From CAYYAQ01 sp964469555 (lineage in GTDB: Bacteria > Planctomycetota > UBA1135 > UBA2386), in contig CAYYAQ010000061.1 in the NCBI GenBank assembly GCA_964469555.1, forward strand, positions 1-28,951: a DNA stretch of 28,951 nucleotides, given 5' to 3'. Positions 27,571 to 28,951 of the stretch are shown here, piece after piece. Below the pieces are notes generated by a model, which did no database searches, was not told the DNA's origin, and saw nothing but the letters and a program-made list of their open reading frames with translations. Within the stretch, counting starts at the first letter, position 1; each line of letters begins with the position of its first letter. The position numbers were made by a program, and so were the translations under genes.

Positions 27571-28153
27571 CGTGTTCGCCACCGTGGAGGATCAGCAGTT
27601 GGCTGACGATCATGTAGGGCACGATCGCGAACCACAGCCACGCCGCAGCCCGCCGCGTCGCTGGCAGGAACAGAGCGATCAAGGACGTGAGTACGAGAGG
27701 CGCGTAGGGGATGAAGAGCTCGCCGCAGGAGTTTTCGGTCCACAGTTGCGGGTCGGTGGCGATCCCGGGCGTGGCAAACAACGTTCGGAGCGGGAATGAC
27801 GGTGCGACTCCACGGTCGAGTGCCTCGAGAAAGAACGGCGCGGTGCTCACCACCAACCCGCTGCCGAGATCGACGAGCGCGCCGTGCCGCAACAAGCGAA
27901 CGCGTGGCGCGTCAGCTTCGGACTCGGAACCGCGTCGCACGAGCATGGCGACCAGCGGGAGTTGTGCGATCAACAATACGCCGGTGGGATGTGCCAGGTA
28001 GGCGACTCCGATCGCGAGTCCGGCGATGACGGCGAGTCCGTCACCGGGCCGCTGCACCAACCGAACCAGCGCGTAGACTCTGAGGGCAGCGAACGGCACG
28101 AAGGAGCCGTGCACCTCCACGATCGTCGCGAAGAACATCCACGCAGGGCATGA
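27570..28153 (-). pseudogene. Internal fragment of a polytopic membrane protein
   Basis: Within a longer open frame (28186-27281), about 195 residues are clearly membrane-protein-like. They begin SCPAWMFFATIVEVHGSF, continue with AVIAGLAIGVAYLAHPTG and APLVLTSLIALFLP, and end near VPYMIVSQLLILHGGEHG. The pattern resembles the middle of a GT39-like integral glycosyltransferase, with HPTG in a cytoplasmic-side loop. The N-terminus, including the expected catalytic first loop, and the C-terminus are absent. Outside 27570-28153 the translation is Arg/Pro-rich noise. Both ends look cut: the left end meets the stub at 27455 and the right end meets a hairpin. Confidence 0.65.
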
Positions 28154-28181
28154 TTCGTTGAGTTCGCTGAATCTCAACGAA
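28154..28181 (-). terminator. Hairpin after the beta-helix gene
   Basis: TTCGTTGAG (28154-28162) pairs perfectly with CTCAACGAA (28173-28181) around a 10-nt loop, starting 12 nt past the stop of the beta-helix gene. No T-run follows on the minus strand. It marks the exact boundary with the membrane-protein fragment. Confidence 0.5.
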
Positions 28182-28193
28182 CTCACGCGCGGG

Positions 28194-28922
28194 CTAGAGC
28201 AAGATCAGGCGACCGGCTTTCGAGAACGCCAGACCCTTCGGCGCGAAGCTGTCTGCGACAGCCCACTGCAGGTAGAAGACGCGGCCCTTCCACGCCGCAC
28301 CCGAGGGCAGGTTGACCTTGAGGTTGACGCTGCCGTTGCCCGCACCGGAACCACTGGTGGGCAAGGGCTGGATGATGTGACCCGCGACGAGCAGGCGACA
28401 GCTTCCACCGAAGCTGATCGGCAGCGGGACACCGTTCCAGCTCGTCTTCGACTCGCCGAGAACCAAGAACGCCGTGCTGCCGCCCAAGGCCTTGCGCAGC
28501 GTCAACACGAAGTCGGTCGAGCCCATGGCCGCGCTCCCGGTCGATCCTATCTTTGGCGTCAGTGATCCCGTCCCCGGGCAAGCGGTCCCGAGAGTCTCGA
28601 AAGCCGGGACTTCGTAGCAGCCCATGTCGGGCTTCGCGTCTCGCTTGTTGTCGTCGAGGTCGTCGGTCACGAACGAAGGTGTTCCGAAGGCCTTGTCGAT
28701 GGCGGGACTCGTGAGCAGGTCCAATCGGAAGTCCGAAGCGGCGTTCTTGAACCTTGGATCCACGGAAATGCTGTTGCGGTCCTGACCGGATCCCTGCTGC
28801 CATGCGAACAGGTGGGTGTAGTTCTTTGTCGTCAACTGCACGAGGATGCCGAGGCTGGAGCGCGCCAACAGGTTGCCATCCGAGATGATCGCGTTGTCGA
28901 GGTCTTCTACAACCGCCGTCGG
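28194..28922 (-). pseudogene. C-terminal part of a secreted beta-helix protein, 5' end lost
   Basis: The open frame begins after an in-frame TAA (28925-28923) with no signal peptide. It gives NAIISDGNLLARSSLGILV, then ISVDPRFKNAASDFRLD, then SPAIDKAFGTPSF and DLDDNKRDAKPDMGCYE. The last segments are the closing motif of choice-of-anchor-Q-type parallel beta-helix proteins. The shared C-terminal module follows, starting GTACPGTG, with SRLL-like strands and WKGRVFYLQWAVADSF near the end. The only available starts are unlikely ones such as TTG 28868. A frameshift or 5' deletion near the window edge explains the stop; the rest may lie in another frame beyond the edge. Confidence 0.7.
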
Positions 28923-28951
28923 TTACACTCTCGACTCGGGTACACGAGCCC

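Overview
The window looks like chromosomal DNA of a high-GC bacterium with a large secretome, most likely a planctomycete. This is inferred from the protein families: ELWxxDGT repeat proteins, CotH-kinase/lamin-tail proteins, a choice-of-anchor-Q-type beta-helix end, and a recurring C-terminal module on unrelated secreted proteins. No rRNA or tRNA gene is present to confirm it.

Left part (1-13.3 kb), largely intact genes. A partial secreted protein runs off the left edge (minus). It is followed by a secreted HExxH metalloprotease (minus, 683-3403) with a 15-bp perfect hairpin just past its stop. A short hypothetical gene (minus, 3655-3888) is divergent from a complete SOS mutagenesis operon on the plus strand: lexA, an imuA-like gene, imuB and dnaE2 (4038-9980). 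These are packed with 4-nt and 23-nt overlaps and a 3-nt gap. The lexA promoter carries a perfect palindrome between its -35 and -10 boxes, and two more palindromes lie just upstream. The operon should be a damage-induced translesion polymerase set: LexA represses, ImuB bridges to the clamp, and DnaE2 copies damaged template. A 1032-residue secreted ELWxxDGT repeat protein (minus) follows.

Right part (13.3-28.9 kb), intact genes mixed with many fragments. Apparently intact are a membrane glycosyltransferase-like protein (minus), a CotH kinase with three EF-hands (plus), a YtrA-type GntR regulator (minus), a small membrane protein (minus), a secreted trypsin-like protease (plus), a large lamin-tail/CotH protein (plus) and an OPA-type MFS transporter (plus). 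Between them lie about ten truncated genes: signal-peptide stubs, a 29-codon ABC ATPase stub, a half LamG protein, an ELWxxDGT fragment, C-terminal-only fragments, part of a membrane protein, and a beta-helix gene lacking its 5' part.

Two patterns run through the window. First, seven genes or remnants end in variants of one C-terminal module. Second, ten of eleven recognisable signal peptides have Gln at or next to the predicted cleavage site. The best candidates for undescribed biology are this secretion/anchoring module with its Gln-type signal peptides, and the LexA operator architecture of the mutasome operon.
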